Source: Monoglobus pectinilyticus (GTDB taxonomy: Bacteria > Bacillota > Clostridia > Monoglobales > Monoglobaceae). From it: DNA of 64,000 nt. The translations under genes and the position numbers were made by a program. Shown here piece after piece: positions 52,826 through 62,029 of the stretch. The stretch spans positions 62,001 through 126,000 of the forward strand of contig NZ_CP020991.1 of the NCBI RefSeq assembly GCF_002874775.1, written 5' to 3'. The notes beneath the pieces were generated by a model, which searched no databases, was not told the origin of the DNA, and saw only the letters and a program-made list of their open reading frames with translations. Positions within the stretch are counted from its first letter, which is position 1. The number at the start of each line of letters is the position of its first letter.

Positions 52826-53115
52826 CTATTTATAAATAATTATAAATAAAAATTTTGTTTTCAATATATAATCAGTAACATTTGTATACTAAAAAATGAA
52901 TAAAAGTATAATAAAAATATTTTTTAAATGATATTAAACGTTGTATGAAAGATCAATATATTATTTGAACAGCATATAAATATTATAAAATATCAATTCG
53001 TTTGACTTTAAATATATATAGTTTTAATTCTTGTAATTTTTTATAAGTTACTTTTAAAATATTTTAAATAGTTTTAATGTAATCTATAAGTTGTTAGGAG
53101 TATTTTATAGCATTC

Positions 53116-53144
53116 TTGACTTTTATTGCTTTAATTAATATAAT
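53116..53144 (+). promoter_or_regulatory. Promoter of the serine hydrolase gene
   Basis: TTGACT (53116-53121), 17-base spacer, TATAAT (53139-53144). Confidence 0.78.
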
Positions 53145-53183
53145 ATTATAATGAAATAAATTAAATTGAAAAGGAACTTAAAG

Positions 53184-54608
53184 ATGAATAAAAGTTTTTA
53201 TGAAAAAACCAGTCCTGAAAACGCAAACATTAATTCCAAAAGAATTATAAATTTTATAAATAGGTTAGAAAAAGAAGAAGTAGATATGCACAGCATATTG
53301 ATAATGAGGGGAAATAAGCTGATTTGTGAAGCCTATTATAATCCATTTAATTCAAATACTCTTCATAGAATGTTTTCTGTCACCAAAAGTGTGGTATCAA
53401 TGGCTATTGGTGCCCTAGCCGAAGACGGGGTTATAGATTTAGACGCTTCAATAACTAAATATTTTCCGGAATATGAACCTGAAGATGGATTTTATCCTTA
53501 TCTTATTGAAACAACAATTCGCGATATGCTTTCTATGACAACGCCTCATAACGGAACAACATTTGATAAACACAGTAAAAATAATTGGACGGAATCATAT
53601 TTTACAAAGAAGCCTACTCATAGACCGGGAACTATTTTTTCTTATGATACATCCGCCTCACATGTAATGGCAGCTTTGGTAGAAAAGTTAACGGGTTTGT
53701 CTTTGCTTGATTATCTGAGAACAAAAGGTTTGACAAAAGTTGGTTTTTCTAATGAATCTTATTGTATTACGGATGGGTGTGGTGTAAGTCAAGGCGGTTC
53801 AGGTATGATGGCGTATCCTAAGGATTTACTGCTTTTAGCTAAACTTGCAATTGATTATGGAAAGATTGATAATATTCAAATTTTACCTGAAAAATATTTA
53901 AGGGAAGCAACAAGTTATAAGGTTGCGAATTTTGTAAAGGGAAGTTTTTTAGCTGAAATGCAAGGATATGGATATCAATTTTGGATGACCAAAAATAATG
54001 GGTTCATGATGTATGGAATGGCAGGACAGTTGGCATTATGTTTTCCGGATAAAGATTTAATACTTGTCACAACAGCTGACACAACCGATAGAAAAGGCGG
54101 CGTACAACAAATAATAGACGCATTTTTTGATGAGGTGTATTCATATATAGACGAGGAAAACGAGTTTGATAAAGATTCATATTTAAAACTTTGTGAGATA
54201 TCTGATAATTGCAGTCTCAAACCTCTTAAAAATAATATTTCAGTTGAGCTTGATAAGACATATGAGTTTTTTGATGATAATAGTTTAGAAATATCAAATG
54301 TTAGAATTATTACCAGCGTCAGCGGCGGAAAAATTATATTAGATAATACTTATGGCAGTCAGATTATAAAATTTGGATTTAATTCATTTTTGGACGGGAA
54401 CTTCAGCCATTATGATTGCCCGTATATTGCTTCAGGATGCTGGGCAGATAAAAATACTCTTGTTGTTAAGGCTAATCTTATCGGAGAATGTATAGGAAAA
54501 GTTATAATGCAGTTTTCATTTAAAAAGGATGGAGCTGTTACAATATTTTCCAGAAAAACTGAAGAAATATTATTTAGTGAATATTCCGGTTTTGCTCAAT
54601 CAAATTAG
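53184..54608 (+). CDS. Serine hydrolase, beta-lactamase/penicillin-binding-protein class C fold
   Basis: A 474-residue protein with the SxxK nucleophile motif S65-VTK-68 in HRMFSVTKSVVS. The second motif reads Y154-DT (FSYDTSASHVMA), where the classic form is YxN. The third motif region is MYGMAGQLALCFP. There is no signal peptide, so it is probably cytoplasmic. The C-terminal 130 residues form an extra beta-rich domain. Relatives include esterases and D-aminopeptidases, so antibiotic hydrolysis is not implied. ATG 53184 is chosen for AAGGAA nine bases upstream. Confidence 0.85.
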   Translation: MNKSFYEKTSPENANINSKRIINFINRLEKEEVDMHSILIMRGNKLICEAYYNPFNSNTLHRMFSVTKSVVSMAIGALAEDGVIDLDASITKYFPEYEPEDGFYPYLIETTIRDMLSMTTPHNGTTFDKHSKNNWTESYFTKKPTHRPGTIFSYDTSASHVMAALVEKLTGLSLLDYLRTKGLTKVGFSNESYCITDGCGVSQGGSGMMAYPKDLLLLAKLAIDYGKIDNIQILPEKYLREATSYKVANFVKGSFLAEMQGYGYQFWMTKNNGFMMYGMAGQLALCFPDKDLILVTTADTTDRKGGVQQIIDAFFDEVYSYIDEENEFDKDSYLKLCEISDNCSLKPLKNNISVELDKTYEFFDDNSLEISNVRIITSVSGGKIILDNTYGSQIIKFGFNSFLDGNFSHYDCPYIASGCWADKNTLVVKANLIGECIGKVIMQFSFKKDGAVTIFSRKTEEILFSEYSGFAQSN

Positions 54609-54653
54609 ATTAATAATTCATACTGTGTTATTTTTATATTTGTATATTCTTAA

Positions 54654-54682
54654 TTGACATGAATATTAATATGTAATATAAT
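54654..54682 (+). promoter_or_regulatory. Consensus promoter of the prsA-like gene
   Basis: Perfect TTGACA (54654-54659), 17-base spacer, perfect TATAAT (54677-54682). Confidence 0.85.
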
Positions 54683-54714
54683 TACATTATGATACTTTTA
54701 AAAAGGAGCTAATT

Positions 54715-55788
54715 ATGAAAAAAATATTTTGTAAAGTATTTTTTTGTTTTGTTATTATTGTTTTAAGTTCAATATTTTTGATGAGTTGTGGAAAAAGTGC
54801 CACAAATCCGGATAGAATAACAGACAATAATATTTCAGAAAATACCGAAAATATTGAAAAATATGATGGTGCAATAAATGACGGGACCAATACTGTTCTT
54901 AATAATGATGTTGTCGCTTCGGTTAACGGCGAAGAACTTAAAGCTAAAGATTTTGGATATTATATTTATAACAATGCTGTTATACAAATGTATAAAGAGG
55001 ACAGTAATACCACAGAGGATGTTACAACATTTGATTGGTCTAAAACAAATAAAGATGGGAAAGCATTACGTGATGTAGTTGTTGAGAACGCAATAGAGGA
55101 TGCGATAAACGATGTTGTGTTCAGACAGTCGGCTGAGAATTCCGGGTTTCTTATTTCCGGTGCTGAAAAAGAAGCCGAAGAGCTTGTAAATGGTTCAATT
55201 GAACGTCAGGGAGAAGAACAATTTAAAGTAAGCGCGAACTTAGTTGGTGTGAGCGATGCTGAAACGTATAAAAAAATTTATACTAATATTTCTGTTTTTG
55301 AAGGCGTTGCTGAAGACTTTCAGAATAATCCCGAAAAATATGTTACTGACATTTCCGTATTATCTAATTATATTGGCAATAAAGGCGCCTCTGTACAGCA
55401 TGTGCTTATTTTAAACGATACAGATGACGCTTCTCAATTGTCTGAGAACGTTCTCCAAAAAGCCAAAAACGGTGAAGAGTTTGTGGAGCTTATGAAACAA
55501 TATAATGATGATACCAGCGAAAAAGAATCCGGATATACATTTCCTGAGGGAGAAATGCTTCCATCGTTTGAAACCGCTGCTTTTTCTTTAAAAATAGGTG
55601 AAATAAGCGATATAGTTGAATCTGATTACGGTTTTCATATAATAAAGCGAATTGTTGGTGCATATGAGCTTCAAAATTTTTGGAGGTCGGAAGCAGATGT
55701 TCAAATATCTCCGAATTCTCTGCAAATGGTTAATTTTTACGATGTAATGGATATGATAAAAGAAGCTAAAGCAAAAAATGTTGATTAG
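54715..55788 (+). CDS. prsA: PrsA-like foldase lipoprotein (parvulin peptidyl-prolyl isomerase)
   Basis: Extracytoplasmic chaperone/isomerase that folds secreted proteins. A lipoprotein signal ends at LMSC with C25 as the lipidated residue. An Asn/Thr/Asp-rich linker precedes a SurA-like N-terminal domain (DVVASVNGEELKAKDFGYYI). The parvulin domain is at about 223-325: ASVQHVLILND, AKNGEEFVELMKQYNDD, SGYTFPEGEMLPSFETAAFSL and SDYGFHIIKRI. 357 residues is normal. It is followed 38 bases later by a cyclophilin gene, a second isomerase. Confidence 0.9.
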   Translation: MKKIFCKVFFCFVIIVLSSIFLMSCGKSATNPDRITDNNISENTENIEKYDGAINDGTNTVLNNDVVASVNGEELKAKDFGYYIYNNAVIQMYKEDSNTTEDVTTFDWSKTNKDGKALRDVVVENAIEDAINDVVFRQSAENSGFLISGAEKEAEELVNGSIERQGEEQFKVSANLVGVSDAETYKKIYTNISVFEGVAEDFQNNPEKYVTDISVLSNYIGNKGASVQHVLILNDTDDASQLSENVLQKAKNGEEFVELMKQYNDDTSEKESGYTFPEGEMLPSFETAAFSLKIGEISDIVESDYGFHIIKRIVGAYELQNFWRSEADVQISPNSLQMVNFYDVMDMIKEAKAKNVD

Positions 55789-55826
55789 ATAGGTTAGAAA
55801 AATTTATATAAGGATGGTATATTATT

Positions 55827-56327
55827 ATGGAAAACAAATCAAATAAAGTGTTGGTTGAAATGGAAAGCGGAGATTCTTTTGTTATTGAACTATACCCTGA
55901 GTTTGCGCCAAAAACTGTTGAAAATTTTAAAACACTTGTATCAAAAAAGTTTTATAACGGTTTAACTTTTCATAGGGTTATAGATGGGTTTATGGCACAG
56001 GGCGGCTGTCCAATCGGTAATGGAACAGGCGGAAGTGATGAAAACATAGTTGGAGAGTTCAAGCAGAATGGTTTTGTTGATAACACATTAAGTCATACAA
56101 GAGGTGTAGTTTCAATGGCCAGGTCCATGAGTCCTAATTCGGCTAGCAGTCAATTCTTTATATGTTATGATGATGCGTCTTTTTTAGACGGTCAATACGC
56201 TGCATTTGGAAAAGTAGTTGAAGGAATGGAAACAGTTGATAAGTTCCTTGAAACAGAAAGAGTAGGCGCGGAGGGCGGAACTCCGGTTACTCCTATAGTT
56301 ATTAAAAGTATGAGTTTTGCCGAATAA
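55827..56327 (+). CDS. ppiB: Peptidyl-prolyl cis-trans isomerase, cyclophilin type
   Basis: A 166-residue cytoplasmic cyclophilin. Blocks FYNGLTFHRVIDGFMAQGGC (active-site Arg), GEFKQNGFVDNTLSHTRGVVSMAR, SASSQFFICYDDASFLDGQYAAFG and the C-terminal VTPIVIKSM define it. GFMAQGG and the Arg-Phe-Gln-Phe positions of the active site are intact. It has no signal peptide and is co-directional with prsA and cca. Confidence 0.95.
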   Translation: MENKSNKVLVEMESGDSFVIELYPEFAPKTVENFKTLVSKKFYNGLTFHRVIDGFMAQGGCPIGNGTGGSDENIVGEFKQNGFVDNTLSHTRGVVSMARSMSPNSASSQFFICYDDASFLDGQYAAFGKVVEGMETVDKFLETERVGAEGGTPVTPIVIKSMSFAE

Positions 56328-56346
56328 TATTATATAAGGTGATTTT

Positions 56347-57690
56347 GTGAAAATAAATGTACCTGAAGAAGTAAAAACTATAATAAAACGTTTGAATTCT
56401 CAAGGTTTTTCGGCGTATGTTGTAGGCGGATGTGTAAGGGATTCAATTCTTAACAGAAAACCACAGGACTGGGATATTTCAAGCTCCGCTAAGCCCGAAC
56501 AAGTAAAAGAAATTTTTTATGATATGGGAGTTATAGAAACCGGAATAAAACATGGAACGGTATCTGTAATTATTAATCATAATCCGTATGAAGTTACAAC
56601 ATTTAGATGTGATGGTGAATATAAAGATAACAGAAGACCTGATACTGTTACTTTTGTGTCTGACATTGATATAGATTTATCCAGGAGAGATTTTACAATT
56701 AATGCGTTGGCTTGCGGCTGTGAAGATAGCAGTGAGGTTATAGATCTTTTTGGTGGAATTGAAGATATAAAAAATGGTATAGTTCGCTGTGTTGGAGAAC
56801 CGGAAAAAAGATTTTCTGAAGATGCTCTGCGTATATTGCGGGCTCTTAGATTTGCTTCGGTTTTAGGATTTGATATTGATAACAAAACTTCAATAGCTAT
56901 TCATAAGCAAAGGGACTTGCTCAAAAACATTTCCGTTGAAAGAATAATGTCTGAATTTAAACAGTTAGTTTGTGGCATCAATGCAGTGAGTATAATAAGA
57001 GAATTTAGAGATGTAATCGAAGTTTTTATACCCGAAATTACCGCTATGTTTGAATTTAATCAGAATACGCCGTATCATTGCTACGATGTTTGGGAACATA
57101 CTTTGCACTCTGTCGAAATGATAGAACCGGAAGTTGATTTAAGATTTACAATGCTTTTTCATGATATTGGTAAACCAAAAGTTTATTCAGAAGAAATTTT
57201 AGAAAATGGTAATACTTTGGGTCATTTTTATGCACATGCAAAATATTCTGAGGAAATAGCTGCAAAGATATTAAATCGTCTTAAATCAGATAACCGTCTT
57301 TTGCATGATGTAAGAAACTTGGTAAGAATGCATGGCGATCAAATTCCATTATCAAAATCAGGTATAAAAAGAAAACTTAATAAAATAGGCGTAGAGTTAT
57401 TTAGAAAATTATTGAAAGTAAAACGCGCCGATGTTTTGGCTCAGTCGCCTGGATTGGCTGATGAAAGAATAAAAGCTCTTAAAGATATTGAAATTTTATT
57501 TGATGAAATAATATCTGAAGAAGAATGTTTTAAAATAAAAGATTTAAAAATAAACGGCAAAGACCTAATTGAATTAGGTTTTTCAGGTTGTGAAATCGGC
57601 CAAACTTTAAAAATTATTTTAAATGCGGTAGTAGATGGGAAAATAGATAATGATAGGGATAAAATTCTTGAATTTATAAAAATGATTTAA
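56347..57690 (+). CDS. cca: CCA-adding tRNA nucleotidyltransferase with HD domain
   Basis: Adds or repairs the 3' CCA of tRNAs. The 447-residue class II enzyme has the nucleotidyltransferase core VGGCVRDSILNRKPQDWDIS (catalytic D-x-D), TFRCDGEY, the template helix motif RRDFTINALAC, and RFSEDALRILRALRFAS. A C-terminal HD phosphohydrolase-like domain contains YHCYDVWEHTLHSV and FHDIGKP. Start GTG 56347 follows AAGGTGA. The two tRNAs in this window already encode their CCA, so repair may be its main use. Confidence 0.95.
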   Translation: MKINVPEEVKTIIKRLNSQGFSAYVVGGCVRDSILNRKPQDWDISSSAKPEQVKEIFYDMGVIETGIKHGTVSVIINHNPYEVTTFRCDGEYKDNRRPDTVTFVSDIDIDLSRRDFTINALACGCEDSSEVIDLFGGIEDIKNGIVRCVGEPEKRFSEDALRILRALRFASVLGFDIDNKTSIAIHKQRDLLKNISVERIMSEFKQLVCGINAVSIIREFRDVIEVFIPEITAMFEFNQNTPYHCYDVWEHTLHSVEMIEPEVDLRFTMLFHDIGKPKVYSEEILENGNTLGHFYAHAKYSEEIAAKILNRLKSDNRLLHDVRNLVRMHGDQIPLSKSGIKRKLNKIGVELFRKLLKVKRADVLAQSPGLADERIKALKDIEILFDEIISEEECFKIKDLKINGKDLIELGFSGCEIGQTLKIILNAVVDGKIDNDRDKILEFIKMI

Positions 57691-57720
57691 TCCGTTGTTT
57701 TATAATTTTCATATTTTGAC

Positions 57721-57749
57721 TTGATTTTTATTTATATTTTATATATAAT
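57721..57749 (+). promoter_or_regulatory. Promoter of araB
   Basis: TTGATT (57721-57726), 17-base spacer, TATAAT (57744-57749). I see no clear AraR or CcpA operator. Confidence 0.65.
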
Positions 57750-57816
57750 GTGTATCATGAAATTTTTATAAGATTTATGTTTAGTTGATAGATACATTTG
57801 GTTAGGAGTTTTATAT

Positions 57817-59466
57817 ATGAAAAAAAGGTATTCAATTGGTATAGATTATGGTTCTATGGCAGGGAAGTCCGTGTTAATTGATGTTGATACAGGCGACGAG
57901 ATTGCTGTGTCAGTTTTTAACTATCCGCATTCGGTTATGACGGAATGTCTTCCTGATGGCAAAACAAAACTAGAAGATGGCTGGGCTCTGCATGACCCGC
58001 AGGATTATCTTGACGTATTGGCTTCAACTATACCAGCTTTGCTTAAAGAAACGGATATTAATCCGGCAGATATTATTGGAATAGGTGTTGATTTTGCTTC
58101 ATCGACCGTCCTGCCGGTTAAAGAAGACGGAACTCCCATATGTTTTATGGAAGAGTATAAATCTGAACCTCATGCTTATGTTAAACTTTGGAAGCATCAT
58201 GCGGCTCAAAAATATGCTGATAGTTTAAATAAATACGCTGAAAAAACAAATGAGGACTTTTTATTAAAATACGGCGGAAAATTTTCTTCAGAATGGTTAG
58301 TTCCAAAAATTTGGCAAATAGCAGAAGAAGCACCGCGCGTTTATGATGAAATGGACAAGTTTATAGGGGCTGCTGACTGGATAGTTTGGCAGCTCACAGG
58401 GATTGAACCGATAAATACTCAAGGAATAGAAAACACGCTGCCGTCAAAAGAGTTTTTAAAATCACTTAACCCAAAACTTGAGGATTTTGTTGATAAAAAA
58501 TTTAAACGCAAAGTTTCTTCAATTGGTAAAAAGGCTGGTGAACTAAACCAATTTGCAGCTGGACTTACAGGTTTGAAGCAAGGAACAGCGGTTGCAGTCG
58601 GAAACATTAATACACAGGTATCACTTCCGGCCGTAGGGATAGCTGTTCCGTGCAAACTTCTTATGATAATCGGAAAGTCTGCTTGTGATATTGTTTTGGG
58701 GGAAGAAGAAAAAAATATTTCCGGTATTTACTGCGCCGATAAAAATAGTATTATTGACGGATATTATGGCTATGAGGCAATACAATCCGGCGTTGGCGAA
58801 CATTTTGATTGGTTTGTAAAATCCAGTGTCCCCGAAAGTTATTATAGGGAAGCGAATGCTCTTGATATGAATATTCATCAACTGCTGCGCACTAAAGCAA
58901 GCAAACAAAGACCCGGCGAAAGCGGATTGCTTGCTTTGGATTGGTGGAATGGCAGCCGAAGCGTATTGATGGATAAAGATTTGTCCGGTGTAATGCTCGG
59001 ATTAAACTTACAAACCAGACCCGAAGAAATTTATAGAGCATTGCTTGAAGCTACTGCTTATGGTGCTAGAATGATTTTAGATACTATTAGAGATGCTGGA
59101 ATACCTGTTACAGAGCTTTATGCTGCCGGTGGAGTTGCTCAGAAAGACGCGTTTATAATGCAGATATATGCTGATGTAATGAATATGGACATAAAGATTG
59201 CCGGTTCTGTTCATACACCTGCTTTGGGTTCAGCAATGTCAGGTGCTGTCGCTGCCGGAAAAGAAAACGGCGGATATGACACCATTGAGGAATGTGCGAA
59301 AATATTAGGAAAAACAAAAGCTCATTATTATCGTCCAATACCTGAAAATGTTGAGACTTATAATGAGTTATATAAAGAATATAAGAAACTTCATAATTAT
59401 TACGGTAAAGGCGGAAATGATGTCATGAAGCGTTTAAAAGATATAAAAATGGCATTAAAAAATTAA
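57817..59466 (+). CDS. araB: Ribulokinase
   Basis: ATP-dependent phosphorylation of L-ribulose in arabinose catabolism. The 549-residue FGGY-type kinase has the N-terminal phosphate-1 motif IGIDYGSMAGKSVLIDV, GVDFASSTVLPV, the substrate segment WKHHAAQKYAD, the ribulokinase-specific LLALDWWNGSRSVLMD, and the ATP-site AAGGVAQKDAFIMQIYADV. GGAG precedes the ATG. araD follows after 26 bases. araA (isomerase) is absent from the window. Confidence 0.94.
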   Translation: MKKRYSIGIDYGSMAGKSVLIDVDTGDEIAVSVFNYPHSVMTECLPDGKTKLEDGWALHDPQDYLDVLASTIPALLKETDINPADIIGIGVDFASSTVLPVKEDGTPICFMEEYKSEPHAYVKLWKHHAAQKYADSLNKYAEKTNEDFLLKYGGKFSSEWLVPKIWQIAEEAPRVYDEMDKFIGAADWIVWQLTGIEPINTQGIENTLPSKEFLKSLNPKLEDFVDKKFKRKVSSIGKKAGELNQFAAGLTGLKQGTAVAVGNINTQVSLPAVGIAVPCKLLMIIGKSACDIVLGEEEKNISGIYCADKNSIIDGYYGYEAIQSGVGEHFDWFVKSSVPESYYREANALDMNIHQLLRTKASKQRPGESGLLALDWWNGSRSVLMDKDLSGVMLGLNLQTRPEEIYRALLEATAYGARMILDTIRDAGIPVTELYAAGGVAQKDAFIMQIYADVMNMDIKIAGSVHTPALGSAMSGAVAAGKENGGYDTIEECAKILGKTKAHYYRPIPENVETYNELYKEYKKLHNYYGKGGNDVMKRLKDIKMALKN

Positions 59467-59492
59467 ATGATTTTAAAAAGAGGTAAATCAAA

Positions 59493-60188
59493 ATGTTAGA
59501 AGAACTAAAACAGAAAGTCTATGACGCTAATATGATGCTTCCGAAATATGGTTTGGTTACATTCACTTGGGGGAATGTTTCTGGAATAGACAGAGAGAAA
59601 AGTTTGGTAGTTATCAAACCGTCAGGTGTTGATTATGATAAGTTAAAGCCTGAGCATATGGTTGTGGTAGACTTAAATACCGGCAGGATTATTGACGGAA
59701 ATTTAAAACCATCTTCTGATACAGCAACCCATCTTGAATTATATAAAGCTTTTAAAGGAATTGGTGGTGTTGTTCATACTCATTCGTCATATGCTACTTC
59801 GTGGGCACAGGCAGGCAGAGCAATCAGAGCTTACGGAACTACTCATGCAGATTATTTTTATGGAGATATTCCTTGTACTAGAGCTCTGACTAAGATGGAA
59901 ATAGAGAACGACTATGAATTAAATACCGGGAAAGTTATTATTGAAACATTTGAGAATAAGGATCCGGAAGCTATTCCGGGGGTTTTAGTATTTAATCATG
60001 CTCCATTTTCGTGGGGGTTAGACCCAGCTGAAGCGGTTCATAATGCTGTAGTGTTGGAGGAAGTCGCCAAAATGGCTTTTCGCTGCGAGATAATAAACCA
60101 TGATATTACTAGAATGGGTAAATATATTTTAGACAAGCATTATCATAGGAAACATGGCAAAAGTGCCTATTACGGACAAAATAATTAA
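59493..60188 (+). CDS. araD: L-ribulose-5-phosphate 4-epimerase
   Basis: Converts L-ribulose 5-phosphate to D-xylulose 5-phosphate, feeding the pentose phosphate pathway. The 231-residue class II aldolase-fold protein has [29 protein letters not shown], the zinc-binding [14 protein letters not shown], and [12 protein letters not shown]. Catalytic D and Y residues lie in [10 protein letters not shown] and the C-terminal helix region. Transcribed with araB; a short gap of 17 bases leads to tmk. Confidence 0.95.
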   Translation: MLEELKQKVYDANMMLPKYGLVTFTWGNVSGIDREKSLVVIKPSGVDYDKLKPEHMVVVDLNTGRIIDGNLKPSSDTATHLELYKAFKGIGGVVHTHSSYATSWAQAGRAIRAYGTTHADYFYGDIPCTRALTKMEIENDYELNTGKVIIETFENKDPEAIPGVLVFNHAPFSWGLDPAEAVHNAVVLEEVAKMAFRCEIINHDITRMGKYILDKHYHRKHGKSAYYGQNN

Positions 60189-60205
60189 ACTTTACGGAGA
60201 ATTTT

Positions 60206-60823
60206 ATGGGTAAATTTATTGTGTTTGAAGGGCTTGACGGCTGCGGCAAGACTTCACAGATTGATATACTGGCAAGACGGCTAAAAGAAAAAGGTGAAAA
60301 AGTCTATGTTACGGCTGAGCCTACAAATTATGAAACCGGATTGTATTTAAGACGAATTTTGTCAGAAAGTTTGGAAAAAGATATATATTTGTTGGCTGCT
60401 TTATTCTTAGCGGATAGGATTGAGCATATAACGCATCCCGAAAAAGGTATAAAAAAGTATTTAGATGATGGTTACACAGTTATATGTGACAGATATTATT
60501 ATTCATCTCTCGCTTATCAGGGGAAAAATCCAAATTGTAATTTTGAATGGATACTTAATTTGAATCTTAACTGTGAAAGATTGTTAACTCCTGACATTTG
60601 TTTGTTTCTTGACGTTAACCCATCAACATGCAAAGATAGAATTGATGTATCCAGGGATAATATAGAACTTTATGAGAAAAGCGTGGAAGAAATGAGTAAC
60701 ATAAGACGCGGTTTTTTGGACGTATTTTCTACGCTGAAAAAAGATTATAGTCAAAATATTATGATTATTGATGCTAATGGAAGCATTGATGATGTTGCAA
60801 AGGAGATATTAAAATATGTATAG
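60206..60823 (+). CDS. tmk: Thymidylate kinase
   Basis: Phosphorylates dTMP to dTDP. The P-loop [12 protein letters not shown] is a near-canonical GxDGxGKTTQ; [12 protein letters not shown] carries the DR motif, and the LID region has [13 protein letters not shown]. The 205-residue length is normal. ACGGAG lies before the ATG. The 3' end overlaps metK by eight bases, so tmk and metK are coupled. Confidence 0.92.
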   Translation: MGKFIVFEGLDGCGKTSQIDILARRLKEKGEKVYVTAEPTNYETGLYLRRILSESLEKDIYLLAALFLADRIEHITHPEKGIKKYLDDGYTVICDRYYYSSLAYQGKNPNCNFEWILNLNLNCERLLTPDICLFLDVNPSTCKDRIDVSRDNIELYEKSVEEMSNIRRGFLDVFSTLKKDYSQNIMIIDANGSIDDVAKEILKYV

Positions 60824-61964
60824 AAGATTATTTACTTCTGAGTCTGTAACAGAGGGACACCCTGATAAAATATCTGATTTAATTTCAGACGCGATTTTAG
60901 ACGCAATCCTTTTAAAGGATCCTAATGCCCGTGTGGCAGTTGAAGTTACTGTAACAACCGGACTGGTGCTTGTTGTTGGAGAGATTACGACTAAAACTTA
61001 TGTTGATATAAAGAGTATTGTTCGTGAAACAATTCGCGAAGTTGGATATGACCGAGCTAAGTATGGGTTTGATTGTGATACCTGCGCTGTGCTTGTGGCT
61101 ATTGACGAGCAGTCCGGTGATATTGCCCGGGGAGTTGATGACGACGGAGACGGAATTGGCGCTGGGGATCAGGGAATGATGTTTGGTTTTGCATGCGATG
61201 AAACCGATGAATATATGCCAATGCCTATATACTTATCACATAAATTGACAAGACAACTTACAATGGTAAGAAAAAAGAATGTTTTAGATTACTTGAGACC
61301 GGACGGAAAAGCGCAGGTTACTGTGGAATATAATGAGGATGGCTCTGTAAAAAGAGTTGACACTATTGTTGTTTCCACCCAGCACAATGAAACTGTTACA
61401 CAAAAGCAGCTTCAGGATGATATCAAGGAGTTTGTAATAGATCCTATAATTGGTGACGATCTCAAGGACGAGAATACTATTATATATATAAATCCTACCG
61501 GAAGATTTGTTATTGGAGGCCCACAGGGCGACAGCGGACATACAGGAAGAAAAATAATAGTTGATACTTATGGAGGATATGCCAGCCACGGAGGAGGAGC
61601 CTTTTCAGGAAAAGACCCGACAAAAGTTGATAGAAGCGCCGCATATGCAGCTAGATATGTAGCTAAAAATGTGGTTGCAGCAGGTCTTGCAAAAGCATGT
61701 GAGGTACAATTAGCATATGCAATTGGCGTTAGCAAGCCTGTGTCTATTAGAGTTGACAGCCGAGGTACCGGTGTTATCAGTGACCAAGAAATAGAAGAAA
61801 AGATTTTAAAAGTTTTTGATTTGACTCCGGGCGGTATTATAAGAGATTTGAACTTAAAGCGTCCGATTTACAAGCAGACTGCTGCTTATGGACATTTCGG
61901 ACGGAATGATTTGGACTTGCCATGGGAGAAGATTGACAAAGCGGAAGCTTTAAAGAATGCATAA
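60816..61964 (+). CDS. metK: S-adenosylmethionine synthetase
   Basis: Makes SAM from methionine and ATP. The 382-residue protein has all family blocks: [56 protein letters not shown] and [19 protein letters not shown] (P-loop-like). The start is inside the tmk gene. There is no room for a SAM riboswitch upstream, so control would come from the tmk or araBD transcripts. A hairpin terminator follows. Confidence 0.97.
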   Translation: MYRRLFTSESVTEGHPDKISDLISDAILDAILLKDPNARVAVEVTVTTGLVLVVGEITTKTYVDIKSIVRETIREVGYDRAKYGFDCDTCAVLVAIDEQSGDIARGVDDDGDGIGAGDQGMMFGFACDETDEYMPMPIYLSHKLTRQLTMVRKKNVLDYLRPDGKAQVTVEYNEDGSVKRVDTIVVSTQHNETVTQKQLQDDIKEFVIDPIIGDDLKDENTIIYINPTGRFVIGGPQGDSGHTGRKIIVDTYGGYASHGGGAFSGKDPTKVDRSAAYAARYVAKNVVAAGLAKACEVQLAYAIGVSKPVSIRVDSRGTGVISDQEIEEKILKVFDLTPGGIIRDLNLKRPIYKQTAAYGHFGRNDLDLPWEKIDKAEALKNA

Positions 61965-61974
61965 TAATATTACA

Positions 61975-62001
61975 AAGGAAGCGCATTCATGTTGCTTCCT
62001 T
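61975..62001 (+). terminator. Terminator of the araBD-tmk-metK transcript
   Basis: Stem aaggaagc/gcttcctt (61975-61982, 61994-62001) followed by ATTGTTTAT. Confidence 0.7.
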
Positions 62002-62029
62002 ATTGTTTATATATTGATAGGAGAGTATT

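Larger units (their letters stand above)
52623..53183. other. A+T-rich intergenic region
   Basis: About 560 bases with no supported gene. It holds one terminator (52791-52825) and the serine-hydrolase promoter at its right end. Confidence 0.6.

Noticed and set aside
53184-54608. Secreted beta-lactamase giving antibiotic resistance
   Set aside because: No signal peptide, YDT in place of YxN, and the general serine-hydrolase family is a better fit.
60650-60816. SAM riboswitch before metK
   Set aside because: The upstream sequence is tmk coding sequence overlapping the metK start.
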